DNA of 64,000 bases from an uncultured Alphaproteobacteria bacterium (lineage in GTDB: Bacteria; Pseudomonadota; Alphaproteobacteria; HIMB59; GCA-002718135): the NCBI GenBank assembly GCA_902582755.1, contig CACHSZ010000001.1:49774-113773 (forward strand). Reading direction: 5' to 3'. Both the position numbers and the translations under genes were made by a program. The notes beneath the pieces are model-generated. The model was not told the DNA's origin. It was given only the letters and a program-made list of their open reading frames with translations, and ran no database searches. How positions within the stretch are numbered: the first letter of the stretch is position 1; each line of letters starts with the position of its first letter. Below are positions 40,339-48,581 of this stretch, one piece after another.

Positions 40339-40965
40339 AAAATCTTTGAGTTTTGATTTAGAAATTAAATTTCTCTGATTTTTCAAGCTTCTAGAAATAT
40401 CTAATCCAAAAGGTGTTATTTGTTTTAGAATGTTGGAAACATTTTTTTTGTCTATACCGCCACCAATATAAACTGGAATATTTTTACTTTTTATAAACTG
40501 TATTTGTTTAATACTTTTTCTCAATGAATACTTTTTAATACTCTTTTTCCTATAAACATTCATATCAAAATAAATAACATCAACAATTTTTCTAATTGAT
40601 TCAATGTATTTTTTATCAAAATTTTCTGGATTAATTGCAATCCCAATTTTTAATCTTCTAAATATTTTTTTTATTTTTAATAAATCTTTTTTGGGAAAAT
40701 GATATGAACATGAAATTGTCTTTGGCTTTGTAAAATCTATTTGCTCTATTAGCTTGTCTAAAGATACATACCGAGTCAGAAGTACTGATTCTATCTTATA
40801 ATTTTTACATTCTTTAATTAATGATTGTATTTTTTTATCACTAACTGTGTTTGGTCCATTTAAATTTTTACTTGCAAAACCCAATGATTTTATTTTATTT
40901 TTATGTGCCACTTCAACAGATTTCATATTTGTTATTCCACAAATTTTTAGAGGTATATTTTTCAT
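40315..40965 (-). CDS. Divergent phosphoribosylanthranilate isomerase (TrpF-like)
   Basis: The 216-residue barrel protein starts PLKICGITNMKSVEVA, the TrpF signature with its catalytic Cys. It has VYIGGGIDKKNVSNIL and FGLDISRSLKN, matching the usual GGL..ENV and GVDVSSG blocks only in part. The QLHG motif and the Gly-rich GGTG loop of standard TrpF are not visible. LDISRSL replaces the normal DxSSGVE phosphate site. It may be a fast-evolving TrpF or a paralogue with another substrate. It stands alone between the fol operon and the DUF1800 gene. Confidence 0.7.
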   Translation of the reverse strand: MKNIPLKICGITNMKSVEVAHKNKIKSLGFASKNLNGPNTVSDKKIQSLIKECKNYKIESVLLTRYVSLDKLIEQIDFTKPKTISCSYHFPKKDLLKIKKIFRRLKIGIAINPENFDKKYIESIRKIVDVIYFDMNVYRKKSIKKYSLRKSIKQIQFIKSKNIPVYIGGGIDKKNVSNILKQITPFGLDISRSLKNQRNLISKSKLKDFLNQISVG

Positions 40966-41016
40966 TAAATTTTATTTTAAAAATTATAAATATATGTAAA
41001 CTATTTTTTTTTATAT

Positions 41017-42453
41017 ATGTCATTAAATTTTTATAGACGAGTAGCGTTTGGCCTGTCGCCAAATGAAAAACCAGATAAAGATCCTCTTAATTGGGCAATA
41101 AATCAATTAGATATCATACCTGATCTCTTGTGGCCTGGAACAATTCCAACAGAAAAAAATTTAAGAAAAAAATATGGTGAATGGGTGTACGGAGATAGAG
41201 AAGTTTTAAGAAAAAAATTTAAAAATGATAAACATGCGTATAGAAAAGCAAAAGATGAATTAAGAATAAAAACTGGTGAAAGATATTTTGAATTAAATGA
41301 ACATGCTATTCGTCATTTTCAAACAAAATATTCCAAACAACCTGTTTTCGAGCGTTTCTGGCTTTTTTGGGGAAATCATTTTGCAATAAGTGAAAAAGAT
41401 TTTCTAGCAGAGTTTAGTACTGGACCTTATCAACGTGAAATTATTAGACCAAACATGGTTAAAACTTTTGAAGAGATGGTTCAGTCAGTAACGACTTCAT
41501 GGTGTATGATTCATCACCTTGATAATTCAGAATCTTTTGGCCCCAATTCTAAAAAAGGAATGGAGTGGGGAGAGACTATAAACGAAAATCATGCAAGAGA
41601 ATTATTAGAGTTACATACAGTTTCTCCTAATGCTGGATATACTCAGGAAGATGTTATTCAGTTAGCCTATATTATGACAGGTTGGGCGCACAAATGGGAT
41701 AGAAAAAATTTAGAAACCGGCGATATATGGTTTGATCAAGAAATGCATCAAAAAGGAGATAAAATAGTTTTAGGAGTTAAATACAAAAACGATGCAAAAA
41801 GAGAACTTGCAAAAGTAATTCATGATTTAGCAACACACCCAATCTGTATCAAATTTGTCTCAACAAAATTATGTAGGCATTTTATTACAGATGAGCCAAC
41901 AGATGAAATGATAAACCCAGTAATAGAAGCATGGAAAAAATCCAATGGAAACTTAATTGAAATTCACAAAGCAGTTATAACGCAAGCTTATAAATATAAT
42001 GAGATTACACATAAATTTCATCCACCTGAAATATGGTTAATGCAATTATCTAGAATGTTTGATTTAAATATTCCGCTTTCTTTTGAAAAAATGAATTATA
42101 CTTTTAAGTCAAAGCCAAATAATAGACAAAGACAATTATCATGGATACTTAGAGAAATAGGTCATTCACCTTATCGTGCCAAACAACCTAACGGTTGGAG
42201 TGATTTGGAGGTAGATTGGGTATCACCAGAATTATTATTACGCCGCTTTTGGTTTTCTTCAGTTGAACTTCCAATTCTTGTTAAATCTGGAAACAGATCC
42301 CATAATTTTATTTTAGCTTGTCTTAAAAATAATTTCGAAGATCATGAAAATATGGCATCACTTATTGAAAATTTTAGATTTGGAACATCAAATTATGATT
42401 TAGGGCAAAAGTATGGAGTTATTTGTAATTTGCCAGGAGTATTAAAAATATGA
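41017..42453 (+). CDS. DUF1800 family protein
   Basis: This 478-residue protein has the DUF1800 hallmarks: YRRVAFGLSP at the start, FWLFWGNHFAIS near 117, NENHARELLELHTVSPNAGYTQEDV near 188, YIMTGW, and KLCRHFITDEPTDEMI near 287. No signal peptide is visible, unlike many members. DUF1800 and DUF1501 proteins are commonly encoded as pairs and are thought to act at the envelope, but no reaction is established. The stop overlaps the DUF1501 start. Confidence 0.9.
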   Translation: MSLNFYRRVAFGLSPNEKPDKDPLNWAINQLDIIPDLLWPGTIPTEKNLRKKYGEWVYGDREVLRKKFKNDKHAYRKAKDELRIKTGERYFELNEHAIRHFQTKYSKQPVFERFWLFWGNHFAISEKDFLAEFSTGPYQREIIRPNMVKTFEEMVQSVTTSWCMIHHLDNSESFGPNSKKGMEWGETINENHARELLELHTVSPNAGYTQEDVIQLAYIMTGWAHKWDRKNLETGDIWFDQEMHQKGDKIVLGVKYKNDAKRELAKVIHDLATHPICIKFVSTKLCRHFITDEPTDEMINPVIEAWKKSNGNLIEIHKAVITQAYKYNEITHKFHPPEIWLMQLSRMFDLNIPLSFEKMNYTFKSKPNNRQRQLSWILREIGHSPYRAKQPNGWSDLEVDWVSPELLLRRFWFSSVELPILVKSGNRSHNFILACLKNNFEDHENMASLIENFRFGTSNYDLGQKYGVICNLPGVLKI

Positions 42454-43601
42454 ACTGCACAAGAAGAAATTTTTTAATTGGAGGATCAACAACATTATTT
42501 CTTTCTGGATATTTTCCAAAAATAAGTTTTGCTTCAATGCAGAAAAAAAATCTAATTATTATATCACTTCGCGGGGGAATGGATGGTTTAACAGCTGTTC
42601 CTGTTATTGGAGATAAACGTCTAAAAAAATTGAGAAAAAAACTTATTCTGGAAGACGTTCTTAATTTGAACAGTGACTTTGGTCTTCACCCTAAATTAGA
42701 AATTTTCCATAAACTCTGGCAAAAAAATCAAGCGGCATTTGTTCATGCAACAAATATTCCTTACACAGGCAGATCACATTTTGATGGGCAAAATTTAATG
42801 GAAACCGGAGCACACATTCCATATAAAGAAAAAACAGGATGGCTTGGTAGGGGATTACTGGCGTCAAATATTATAGGAAAAGGTCTGGCAATATCTTTAC
42901 CAATGCCACTTTTATTAAGAGGTGTGCCACAGAATAATAATTTCTTCCCATCACCAGATTTTGTTGAAACAAAGTTAATAGATCAAATTTATAATGAATT
43001 TAAGGGTGAGCATAACGAGCTAATTAAATCTACACTTGATACAATTAGACAAAGACCATTGTCTATGCAAATAGCTACTGACTCTGATGATAGAAAAAAA
43101 CTTGCTCTTGAAGCTGCTAAACAATTAAAAGATCAAAGTGGTCCTCGAGTTGCTGTATTTGATTTAGATGGTTTTGATACCCATGCTGCTCAAGGAGGTG
43201 TTGATGGAGCGCATGCTGATGAACTAGAAGAAGTAAATAAAATTGTTACTATTTTACATGAAAATCTTGGCCAAGCGTTTGATAATACACTAATTCTTAC
43301 TCTGACTGAATTTGGCCGAACTATAAAACAAAATGGGGGCTATGGAACTGAGCATGGATATGGAAGTGCAATACTAATGGCTGGAGGCTTGTTAAAAAAA
43401 TCTCAAGTTTATACAGATTGGCCTGGACTAAAAAAGAAAGAATTGTTTGAGGGAAGAGATCTAAATTCGACTATTGATTCCAGGGCTGTTTATAATTCTG
43501 CAATGTCAATTTGTTTTAATCAAGATCCAGAATTTTTACGTAAAGAAGTTTTTTGGGGAGACGAACTTCCTGATTTGTCTCAAGAATTGTTTAAGATTTA
43601 G
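42450..43601 (+). CDS. DUF1501 family protein with Tat signal
   Basis: The protein has 383 residues with a twin-arginine signal (TRRNFLIGGSTTLFLSG) at the N-terminus. The exported part is a sulfatase/phosphatase-like domain: LRGGMDGLTAVPVIGD near 40, SHFDGQNLMETG, FDLDGFDTHAAQGG near 229 and LTEFGRTIKQNGGYGTEHGYGS near 280. It is translationally coupled to the DUF1800 gene by an ATGA-type overlap. Export of a folded, metal-bound protein to the periplasm is likely; the activity is unknown. Confidence 0.9.
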   Translation: MNCTRRNFLIGGSTTLFLSGYFPKISFASMQKKNLIIISLRGGMDGLTAVPVIGDKRLKKLRKKLILEDVLNLNSDFGLHPKLEIFHKLWQKNQAAFVHATNIPYTGRSHFDGQNLMETGAHIPYKEKTGWLGRGLLASNIIGKGLAISLPMPLLLRGVPQNNNFFPSPDFVETKLIDQIYNEFKGEHNELIKSTLDTIRQRPLSMQIATDSDDRKKLALEAAKQLKDQSGPRVAVFDLDGFDTHAAQGGVDGAHADELEEVNKIVTILHENLGQAFDNTLILTLTEFGRTIKQNGGYGTEHGYGSAILMAGGLLKKSQVYTDWPGLKKKELFEGRDLNSTIDSRAVYNSAMSICFNQDPEFLRKEVFWGDELPDLSQELFKI

Positions 43602-43627
43602 AAATAAATAATTTTTTTAGTAATTTC

Positions 43628-44044
43628 ATGTTAAACAAGAATATGGTTTCAGAAAATTTTGATAATTTATTCAAGGCTGCAAAAAAAGTTAGAGAGCAAG
43701 CTCATGTGCCTTATTCAAATTTTAAAGTAGGAGCAGCATTTCTAACAGAAGATAGTAAAATTATTACTGGTTGTAATGTTGAAAATGCTGCCTATCCTCA
43801 ATCCCAGTGTGCCGAAGCAACTGCAATTGGAAATATGATATCTAATGGAAACAAAAAAATTTTAGAAGTTGTGGTTATAGGTTCAGGTGAATTATTATGC
43901 TCACCTTGTGGTGGTTGTAGACAGAGGTTAAGAGAATTTGCTACTTTAGATACTAAGATTCATATGTGTAACGAAAATGGTCATATGAAAACATCTACAC
44001 TCGAAGAATTACTTCCTGATTCTTTTGGCCCAGAGAATCTTTAA
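43628..44044 (+). CDS. cdd: Cytidine deaminase
   Basis: Cdd deaminates cytidine and deoxycytidine to uridine forms. The protein has 138 residues. VPYSNFKVGAAF is the substrate motif, QCAEATAI carries the zinc Cys and catalytic Glu, and SPCGGCRQRLREF carries the other two zinc Cys. It opens the cdd-punA-deoA nucleoside breakdown operon. The first ATG (43628) is used here; ATG 43643 is an alternative. Confidence 0.96.
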   Translation: MLNKNMVSENFDNLFKAAKKVREQAHVPYSNFKVGAAFLTEDSKIITGCNVENAAYPQSQCAEATAIGNMISNGNKKILEVVVIGSGELLCSPCGGCRQRLREFATLDTKIHMCNENGHMKTSTLEELLPDSFGPENL

Positions 44045-44874
44045 TGCTACCTTCGGCCAAAAAATTTTTAGAAATTACTAGTAATACTTCACCAGACATT
44101 GCTGTAATTTTAGGAAGCGGACTAACTAATTTTTTTGAAGAAAAAGATATTCAGGAATCAATTTCATATGAACAATTATCAGATTTTCCACAGCCAACTG
44201 TCAAAGGTCACGCAGGTAAATTAGTTTTAGGAAAAATAAATACTTTAAATGTTGTTTGTATGTATGGAAGATCACATATTTATGAGGGGCATAATCCTCA
44301 AAGTTTAGCTTCACCCATAAGAGTATTAAAGGACATTGGGTGCAAGTTATTAGTTGTTACAAATGCAGCAGGTAGTTTAGATGAAGCTATGCCGGCTGGC
44401 AGTCTAATGGCAATTAAAGATCATATTAACTGGAGTGGTTTCAATCCACTTATTGGACCCAATGCTGAAGAGTATGGCCCTCGTTTTCATGATATGAGTG
44501 ATGGGTATCACAAGTTTTACAGAGATCAGTTAATACAAGTCGCTAAAAAAATAGATCAAAAAATTTATGAAGGTATCTATTGTATGTACTCAGGACCAAA
44601 TTTTGAAACACCTGCTGAAATCAATGCCTTAAAAGTAATAGGTGGAAATGCAGTTGGAATGTCTACAGTACCAGAAGTTTTAGTTGCTAATCATTGCGGA
44701 CTTCCTGTTATTGGCATCAGTGTAATTACCAACTTAGCTGCTGGTATGAATAAAACAAAATTAAGTCATCAAGAAACTTTAGAGAATGCAAGTTTAGCAG
44801 AGAACAATGTTTTAAATTTAATTAAACAATTTATACAAGAAGTTCAATTCGATGATACCTCAAGAGATAATTAG
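44044..44874 (+). CDS. punA: Purine nucleoside phosphorylase (PNP class I, trimeric type)
   Basis: The enzyme splits purine nucleosides with phosphate to base and ribose-1-phosphate. AVILGSGLTNF, GHAGKLVLGK, YGRSHIYEGHNPQ, VTNAAGSLDE and SGPNFETPAEI are the trimeric-PNP signatures, with VGMSTVPEVLVA closing the site. It has 276 residues. The ATG overlaps the cdd stop (TAATG), and the gene is overlapped by deoA by 23 bases. Confidence 0.95.
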   Translation: MLPSAKKFLEITSNTSPDIAVILGSGLTNFFEEKDIQESISYEQLSDFPQPTVKGHAGKLVLGKINTLNVVCMYGRSHIYEGHNPQSLASPIRVLKDIGCKLLVVTNAAGSLDEAMPAGSLMAIKDHINWSGFNPLIGPNAEEYGPRFHDMSDGYHKFYRDQLIQVAKKIDQKIYEGIYCMYSGPNFETPAEINALKVIGGNAVGMSTVPEVLVANHCGLPVIGISVITNLAAGMNKTKLSHQETLENASLAENNVLNLIKQFIQEVQFDDTSRDN

Positions 44875-46162
44875 AAAAAAAAGAGATAACCAAGATCTGT
44901 CAAAAGAAGATATCAATTTTTTTGTAGACGGTTTAACCAATGGATCTTTTTCAGATGCGCAAATTGCAGCAATGAGCATGGCAATATTTTCAAATGGAAT
45001 GACTCCTGAAGAAACTGTTTGTTTAACTGAAGCGATGACGAACTCAGGCGATACACTAAATTGGTCTGAGATTGTAGACTCTGAGTTGGTATGTGATAAG
45101 CACTCAACTGGTGGTGTTGGAGACAAGACGAGCGTTATATTAGCACCAATACTTGCAGCCTGTGGACTGTATGTGCCTATGATTTCAGGTAGAGGTTTGG
45201 GTCATACCGGTGGTACTCTAGATAAATTTGACTCAATACCTGGGTACAATACAAAGCCTGATTTAGAAACTTTTAAAAAAGTTGTAAAAGACGTTGGTTG
45301 TGCAATTATTGGTCAAACCTCTAACTTAGCACCAGCTGATAAAAAATTATATTCTATAAGAGATATTGTAGGTACAGTAGAATCTTTACCTTTAATAACA
45401 TCATCTATTCTTTCAAAAAAAATTGCAAGCGGTCTTTCATCTTTAGTACTTGATGTAAAAGTTGGTAATGGATCTTTTAATAGTACTATTGATATAGCAA
45501 GAGATTTATCCAACTCCTTAGTAAGAGTCGCTAAAGGAGCAGGTTTACATTGCGAAGCTATATTAACAGATATGAATCAGGTCCTAGGTAAAAGTGCTGG
45601 CCATACACTAGAGATATTAGAATGCATAAAATATATTAAAAATGATTTTAAAGATCATCGATTAGAGAAGATCACTAATGAATTAATATCTTCGCTATTA
45701 GTAAACATTTATAAAATTTCGAAAGAAGAAGCTTATAATAAAATTAATAAGGTTATTAATAATGGACTAGCTGCAGAAAAATTTGAAATGATGGTTGCAG
45801 CCTTGGGTGGACCAAAAAATATTTTATCTTCATATGAAAAAGATTTAATAAATACTTCCGTTCGAAAAGATGTATTTTCTAGTGAACAAGGCTGGATAGA
45901 AAAAATTTATACCAGAGAATTAGGCCTTATACTTATTGAACTTGGAGGTGGAAGAAAACAGGTTACCGATAAAATAAATTATGGAGTTGGATATGATAAT
46001 GTTCTCAATATAGGAGATGAAGTAAATTCCTCAACTCCTCTGTTAAGTTTATATTCAAGTAAAAATATAGATGATAATATAATAAATAAAATAAAAGGCT
46101 GTTTCATTATTTCAGATAAAAAAACTCAAAAACTATCTGAAATATTTGAAACCATAAGTTAA
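44852..46162 (+). CDS. deoA: Thymidine phosphorylase
   Basis: DeoA phosphorolyses thymidine and deoxyuridine. LVCDKHSTGGVGDKTSVILAP near 80-100 is the phosphate-binding signature. MISGRGLGHTGGTLDKFDSIPG and SLVLDVKVGNGSF are further family motifs. It has 436 residues, as in the E. coli enzyme. A pyrimidine-nucleoside phosphorylase with wider range is possible. The start lies within punA and the stop overlaps the methyltransferase ATG (TAATG). Confidence 0.95.
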   Translation: MIPQEIIRKKRDNQDLSKEDINFFVDGLTNGSFSDAQIAAMSMAIFSNGMTPEETVCLTEAMTNSGDTLNWSEIVDSELVCDKHSTGGVGDKTSVILAPILAACGLYVPMISGRGLGHTGGTLDKFDSIPGYNTKPDLETFKKVVKDVGCAIIGQTSNLAPADKKLYSIRDIVGTVESLPLITSSILSKKIASGLSSLVLDVKVGNGSFNSTIDIARDLSNSLVRVAKGAGLHCEAILTDMNQVLGKSAGHTLEILECIKYIKNDFKDHRLEKITNELISSLLVNIYKISKEEAYNKINKVINNGLAAEKFEMMVAALGGPKNILSSYEKDLINTSVRKDVFSSEQGWIEKIYTRELGLILIELGGGRKQVTDKINYGVGYDNVLNIGDEVNSSTPLLSLYSSKNIDDNIINKIKGCFIISDKKTQKLSEIFETIS

Positions 46163-46818
46163 TGAGCACTCAAACTGAAATTAATGAAGCACTTGTGCAA
46201 TACTTACAAAGCGTAGGTTACCGAGAAGATAAAATAATTACTGAACTAGAAAATGAAACTTTAAAACTTGGTAGTGTTTCCCAAATGCAGATTGCAAAAG
46301 AACAAGGTCAGTTTTTAGAAATGATAACTAAAATTTCTAATGCTAAAAACTGTTTAGAAATTGGTAGGTTTACAGGGATGAGCACTTTGTTTTTGGCTAG
46401 AGGTCTACCTGAGTTAGGAAAAGTTGTAACTGTCGATAATTCAGATGAATTTTTATCCTTAGCAAAAAAATATTGGGAATTAGATAATATGAGCTCAAAA
46501 ATTGAATCGATTATTGGAGACGGTGTTGAGGTAATGCAAAGCATGATAGACCGTCAACAAAGTTATGATTTAATTTTTATAGATGCTGATAAAAATAATT
46601 ATCCAAATTATTACGAACTGTCGCTAAACTTATTAATTTCTAATGGAATAATAATTATTGATAATATGCTTTGGCACGGTGATGTGGCAGATGAAACTAA
46701 ACAAGACTCTCAAACAAAAACTATCCGTGATTTAAATTTAAAAATACAAAATGACACAAGGGTGGAATTCTCACTTCTGCCATTATCTGATGGATTGTCG
46801 TTTATAAGAAAAAAATAA
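46162..46818 (+). CDS. Class I SAM-dependent O-methyltransferase (COMT-like)
   Basis: The 218-residue Methyltransf_3 protein has a SAM-binding motif CLEIGRFTGMSTLFLA near 65. VVTVDNSDEFL follows, then YDLIFIDADKNNYPNYYEL with metal-binding Asp near 135, and IIIIDNMLWHGDVAD near 165. Family members methylate catechols and similar small molecules, and the substrate is unknown here. It is coupled to deoA by overlap. It ends six bases before the hsp20 heat-shock promoter. Confidence 0.9.
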   Translation: MSTQTEINEALVQYLQSVGYREDKIITELENETLKLGSVSQMQIAKEQGQFLEMITKISNAKNCLEIGRFTGMSTLFLARGLPELGKVVTVDNSDEFLSLAKKYWELDNMSSKIESIIGDGVEVMQSMIDRQQSYDLIFIDADKNNYPNYYELSLNLLISNGIIIIDNMLWHGDVADETKQDSQTKTIRDLNLKIQNDTRVEFSLLPLSDGLSFIRKK

Positions 46819-46824
46819 CAAAGA

Positions 46825-46856
46825 CTTGAATTAAACACAATCATCCCCACATTATA
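46825..46856 (+). promoter_or_regulatory. RpoH (sigma-32)-type promoter of hsp20
   Basis: CTTGAAT (46825-46831), a 13-base spacer and CCCCACA (46845-46851) match the heat-shock consensus. The predicted start near 46860 gives a 5' leader of about 55 bases. CCCACA can also pair with TGTGGG at 46873-46878, but only if transcription starts upstream of the -10 box. Confidence 0.72.
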
Positions 46857-46891
46857 TTTGTCTGTATGCCATTGTGGGTGCGGGCGAAATA

Positions 46892-46914
46892 AACTTGCTT
46901 AATAAAGGAGTTAT
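46892..46914 (+). promoter_or_regulatory. ROSE-like RNA thermometer hairpin masking the hsp20 ribosome site
   Basis: CTTGCTT (46894-46900), loop AATA and AAGGAG (46905-46910) fold so that TTGCT faces AGGAG. The pairs are U-A, U-A, C-G, a G-G opposition, U-A and U-G, with two more A-U pairs below a mismatch. A UYGCU segment opposed to the Shine-Dalgarno with a G-G pair is the hallmark of ROSE elements before alphaproteobacterial small heat-shock genes. The prediction is mine; no folding energy was computed. Confidence 0.55.
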
Positions 46915-46915
46915 T

Positions 46916-47353
46916 ATGACTAGAAACCTATCCGTTTGGAATTCTCTAAGACCATTCTCTGTTGGATTTGATTCAATTTTTGATGAATTTGATAGAATGT
47001 TGGAGTCTACGGAACGATACAATACAAATTATCCACCTTACAATATTCATAGAGTTGATGAGCATAACTATAAAATTGAAGTTGCTCTTGCTGGATATAG
47101 TAAAGAGGATATTGAGATTGAATTAAAAGAAAACAACCTAACTGTTAGAAATAAACCTAAAGAAAAAGTGGTTAATGAAAATGGTAATGGTGTAATTCAT
47201 AAAGGAATCTCAACAAGACAGTTTGAAAGGTCGTTCACAATTTCAGAAGACATCAAAGTTAAAGATGCTGAGCTGAAAAATGGACTTTTAGCAATTGATT
47301 TGGAGAGAATTATTCCAGAAGAAAAAAAAGCTAGACTAATTTCAATAAAGTAG
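46916..47353 (+). CDS. Hsp20/IbpA-type small heat-shock protein
   Basis: This ATP-independent holdase has 145 residues. The start is placed at ATG 46916, right after AAGGAG. The track start at 46874 would read through the leader and ribosome site. The alpha-crystallin domain spans about 35-135: YNIHRVDEHNYKIEVALAGYSKEDIEIELK, then FERSFTISEDIKVKDAELKNGLLAIDLER. The N-terminus (RNLSVWNSLRPFSVGFDSIFDEFDRML) resembles IbpA. A terminator follows. Confidence 0.94.
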   Translation: MTRNLSVWNSLRPFSVGFDSIFDEFDRMLESTERYNTNYPPYNIHRVDEHNYKIEVALAGYSKEDIEIELKENNLTVRNKPKEKVVNENGNGVIHKGISTRQFERSFTISEDIKVKDAELKNGLLAIDLERIIPEEKKARLISIK

Positions 47354-47362
47354 TTTTGGATA

Positions 47363-47390
47363 GGGGCCCAAAGTGGCCCCAACATTTTTA
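47363..47390 (+). terminator. Rho-independent terminator of hsp20
   Basis: GGGGCC (47363-47368), loop CAAAGT and GGCCCC (47375-47380) form an all-GC stem, followed by AACATTTTT. It begins nine bases after the hsp20 stop codon. The stem stands out in this AT-rich genome. Confidence 0.85.
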
Positions 47391-47418
47391 ACTTTAAATT
47401 TAGAATAAATCTAATTTT

Positions 47419-47531
47419 ATGAATTTTAACAACACTGATATTAAAAAAAAATTCATATAGATCTACATTCGTATTCTGATAATTTTTAATAAGATTCTTA
47501 ATCATAGAACGTGGAGATATTTATTATCTCC
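47419..47531 (+). repeat. Two AT-rich hairpins in the fbpA leader region
   Basis: ATGAATTTT (47419-47427) pairs with AAAATTCAT (47448-47456). Nearer the gene, GGAGATA (47513-47519), loop TTTAT and TATCTCC (47525-47531) form a tight 7-base-pair stem, followed by ten A and the ribosome site of the iron-binding protein gene. The second stem could be a leader structure or an operator dyad. It is not a terminator for the plus strand because A rather than T follows. Confidence 0.45.
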
Positions 47532-47550
47532 AAAAAAAAAAGAAGGTTAT

Positions 47551-48564
47551 ATGAAAATTATTTTTAGATTACTATTGATACTAATTGCATCTACCATTTC
47601 ACTAAACTTATTTGCCAAAGAGGTTAATGTTTATTCTTACAGGCAGCCAATTTTAATAGATCCTTTCTTTGAGGAATTTACAAAATTGACTGGCATAAAG
47701 GTAAATGTTTTACATGCAAAAAAAGGATTGCTAGAAAGAGTTTTAGCTGAAGGTGAAGATACACCTGCTGACTTAGTATTAACAGTTGATATAGCAAGGT
47801 TAAACCAATTTGTTGAAAAGGATATTTTGCAATCAATTAACTCAGATATTTTGAATATGAATATTCCAAATCATTTAAGAGACAGTAATAATAAATGGTT
47901 TGCACTTTCAAAGAGAGCTAGAATTGTTGCAATATCAAAAGAAAGAGTATCTCCAGACTCAATTAAAAGAATAGAAGATTTATCTGATCCAAAATGGAAA
48001 GATAAAATTTGTACAAGACCTGGCAGCCATGACTACAATAGATCACTTTTAGCTTCAATAATTGCTGCAAATGGAGAAGCTATAGCTGAAGAATGGGCAG
48101 CAGGCATCGTTGCAAATTTAGCACGAAAACCTGAAGGTAATGATAGAGCTCAAGCAAAAGCAATTTATGAAGGTGTTTGTGACATTGCTGTAATGAATAC
48201 CTATTATTTTGGAAAAATGAAATTTAATGAAAAGAATCCAGAACAAAAAGAATGGGCTAACTCAATAGAGTTAGTTTTTACTAACCAAGAAGACAGAGGT
48301 AATCACATAAATGTTGCTGGTGGAGGTGTAATTAAGTATTCTAAAAATAAAGACAACGCGATCGCACTACTTGAATTTTTGACTCAACCAAAAGCTCAAG
48401 TCCTCTACAGTTCTATAAACTATGAATATCCGGTTAATCCAGATATGCAATTAACTGATGAGTTAAAATCATGGGGTGAATTTAAAGAAGATAAACTGCC
48501 TGTTGAAAAACTAGCAGAACTTGCTCCCATAGCTCAGAAAATCATTGATAGAGTAGGCTGGTAA
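47551..48564 (+). CDS. Iron(III) ABC transporter substrate-binding protein (FbpA/FutA-like)
   Basis: This 337-residue periplasmic protein has a signal peptide ending LNLFA (about residue 22). EVNVYSYRQPILIDPFFEEFTKLTGIKVNV starts the mature chain as in ferric-binding proteins. CTRPGSHDYNRSLLAS, MNTYYFGKM (tyrosines that bind Fe in this family) and HINVAGGGVIKYSKN follow. It is followed by its permease gene 17 bases later. The ATPase gene is convergent on the other strand. Confidence 0.93.
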   Translation: MKIIFRLLLILIASTISLNLFAKEVNVYSYRQPILIDPFFEEFTKLTGIKVNVLHAKKGLLERVLAEGEDTPADLVLTVDIARLNQFVEKDILQSINSDILNMNIPNHLRDSNNKWFALSKRARIVAISKERVSPDSIKRIEDLSDPKWKDKICTRPGSHDYNRSLLASIIAANGEAIAEEWAAGIVANLARKPEGNDRAQAKAIYEGVCDIAVMNTYYFGKMKFNEKNPEQKEWANSIELVFTNQEDRGNHINVAGGGVIKYSKNKDNAIALLEFLTQPKAQVLYSSINYEYPVNPDMQLTDELKSWGEFKEDKLPVEKLAELAPIAQKIIDRVGW

Positions 48565-48581
48565 ATTATAGGTTAACTGTT

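Noticed and set aside
46874-46915. N-terminal extension of Hsp20 in the ORF track
   Set aside because: The extension would be translated through the promoter-proximal leader and the AAGGAG ribosome site; ATG 46916 gives the family-like N-terminus.
47520-47545. GGAGATA hairpin plus homopolymer as a terminator
   Set aside because: On the plus strand the stem is followed by A, not T. On the minus strand the T run comes before the stem, so it does not fit an intrinsic terminator.
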